Positions 62,895-64,000 of a DNA stretch of 64,000 bases are shown one piece after another; positions within the stretch are counted from its first letter, which is position 1; each line of letters opens with the position of its first letter. The position numbers and the translations under genes were made by a program. The notes under the pieces were generated by a model that made no database searches, had not been told where the DNA came from, and was given only the letters and a program-made list of their open reading frames with translations. The DNA is from Glandiceps talaboti (taxonomy: Eukaryota > Hemichordata > Enteropneusta > Spengelidae). Location: assembly GCF_964340395.1 (NCBI RefSeq), contig NC_135557.1, positions 4,442,216-4,506,215 of the forward strand, written 5' to 3'.

Positions 62895-64000
62895 GACAAG
62901 ATATGATGTATATGTTAACTGACTATTCAGGGTGTATATATTAACTGACTAGATAGGTTGTATACATTAACTGACTAGATAGGGTGTATATATTAACTTA
63001 CTGGACAGGGTGTATATGTTAACTAACTAGATATGTTGAATATATGTTAACTGACAAGACAGGTTGTTTATATTAACTGACTAGATATGATGATTAACTT
63101 ACCGGACAGGGTGTATATATTAACTGACTAGAGAGGGTGTATGTATTAATTTAATGGATATGGTGTATAAATTAACTACCTAGATGGGATGTATATATTA
63201 ACTGACTATTCAGGGTGTGTATATTAACTGACAAGATAGGTTGTATACATTAACTGACTAGATAGGGTGTATATATTAACTTACTGGACAGGGTGTATAT
63301 GTTAACTGATTAGACAGGATGTATATATTAACTGACTAGATATGATGTGTATATTAACTGACTAGATAGGTTGTATACATTAACTGACTAGATAGGGTCT
63401 ATATATTAACTTACTGGACAGGGTGTATATGTTAACTGACTAGATAGGTTGAATATATATCAACTGACAAGACAGGTTGTTTATATTAACTGACTAGATA
63501 TGATGTATATATTAACCGACTAGACAGAATGTATATATTAACTGACTAGACAGGTTGTATATATTAACTGACTAGACAGGGTGTATATATTAACTGACTA
63601 GACAGGATGTATATATTTACTGACTAGACAGAATGTATATATTAACTGACTTGACAGGTTGTATATAATAACTGACTAGACAGGTTGTATATGTTAACTG
63701 ACTAGACAGGATGTACATATTAACTGAGTTGACAGGTTGTATGTGTTAACTAACTAGACAGGTTGTATATATTAACTGACTAGCCAAGGTTTGTATATGT
63801 TAACTGACTAGACAGGTTGTATATTTTAACTAACTATACAGGTTGTATATATTAACTGATTAGCCAAGGTTTGTATATTAACTAATTTTATAGGTTGTAT
63901 ATACTCACTGACTAGATAGGTTGTATATATCAACTGACTAGATAGGTTGTATATATCAACTGACTAGACAAAATGCTATATATTAACTGAATAGACAGGT
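62895..64000 (+). repeat. 26-bp AT-rich minisatellite, ~42 copies, open at the window end
   Basis: The typical unit is TTAACTGACTAGACAGG followed by TTGTATATA. ACTGACTAGACAGG starts at 63541, 63567 and 63593, giving a 26-bp period. It is unrelated to the 295-bp monomer. Variation is concentrated at a few positions (GACAGG, GATAGG or GATATG; TTG, GTG or ATG; TATATATT, TATATGTT or TATACATT) and by 1-3 bp indels. Longer units with TAGCCAAGGTTTG occur at 63781 and 63861. No open reading frame of note and no other feature were seen. Confidence 0.95.
62958..63440 (+). repeat. Higher-order substructure in the 26-bp minisatellite
   Basis: A multi-unit string with TTGTATACATTAAC, then GATAGGGT, then TTACTGGACAGGG, then TATATGTTAAC recurs at 62958, 63241 and 63371 (marker TATACATT at 62961, 63244 and 63374; spacings 283 and 130 bp, the latter 5 x 26). 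TTGAATATAT followed by GACAAGACAGGTTGTTTA also recurs, near 63034 and 63449. The first ~600 bp are therefore organised in multi-unit repeats, while the stretch after ~63500 is a simpler unit-by-unit array. Confidence 0.75.

Noticed and set aside
62895-64000. CRISPR-like array in the 26-bp repeat region
   Set aside because: There are no unique spacers; the units abut directly and the variation is point-like. This is a minisatellite in a eukaryotic context.
62895-64000. Telomeric or subtelomeric repeat
   Set aside because: The unit does not resemble TTAGGG, TTAGG or other known telomere motifs; TTAACTGACTAGACAGG is an ordinary minisatellite unit.

Overview
The window is almost entirely satellite DNA. 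Positions 1-62894 are one uninterrupted head-to-tail array of an AT-rich monomer of about 295 bp (my hand count of the reference copy at 21041-21335 gives 95 G+C in 295, about 32%). There are roughly 215 copies, all in the same orientation. At 62894/62895 the array stops abruptly and an unrelated AT-rich minisatellite with a 26-bp period begins; it runs to the end of the window and presumably beyond. I found no protein-coding gene, rRNA, tRNA, transposon or CRISPR array. The scale and the layered tandem structure indicate nuclear heterochromatin of a eukaryote, most plausibly an animal. The sequence gives me no basis for naming a species.

Layout. (1) Positions 1-15586 hold 'family 1' monomers (293-296 bp), recognised by TGTTTTAATTC and by CAATATCAATGA or the alternative ATCATATTGATAAC. 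They are organised mostly as four-monomer higher-order repeats (HORs) of 1179-1180 bp, with a trimer HOR of 884 bp at 3829-6757. (2) Positions 15587-62310 hold 'family 2' monomers (294-298 bp), recognised by TGTTTAATTC and CATTACATTATC. They include a tetramer HOR of 1179 bp at 20746-31061 and 34078-37908, an octamer of 2360 bp duplicated at 40339-45058, a tetramer of 1104 bp containing a deleted monomer that occurs seven times, and a dodecamer of 3463 bp present in about 2.5 copies at 50108-58802. (3) Positions 62311-62894 hold the edge of the array, ending in the most divergent and truncated monomer. (4) Positions 62895-64000 are the 26-bp minisatellite, with its own five-unit substructure.

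The monomer itself is composite. Its first ~75 bp are four units of a 19-20 bp subrepeat (core AAGACCCAAGAT), and single subrepeat units are gained or lost between monomers. Downstream lie a GTAAGT splice-donor-like hexamer, a PstI site, a perfect TATATAAA box and, 32 bp after it, an initiator-like TCACTTT. Seventeen monomers are a doubly deleted 216-bp form found only in family 2. They almost always follow a specific partner monomer carrying a 3-bp insertion.

The parts do not work together as genes. The pattern records rounds of unequal exchange at several scales: the 20-bp subrepeat, the 295-bp monomer, and HOR blocks of 0.8, 0.88, 1.1, 1.18, 2.36 and 3.46 kb. The one potentially functional theme is that each monomer carries a TATA/initiator/donor-like layout that could support satellite transcription. 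That is inference from motif spacing only.
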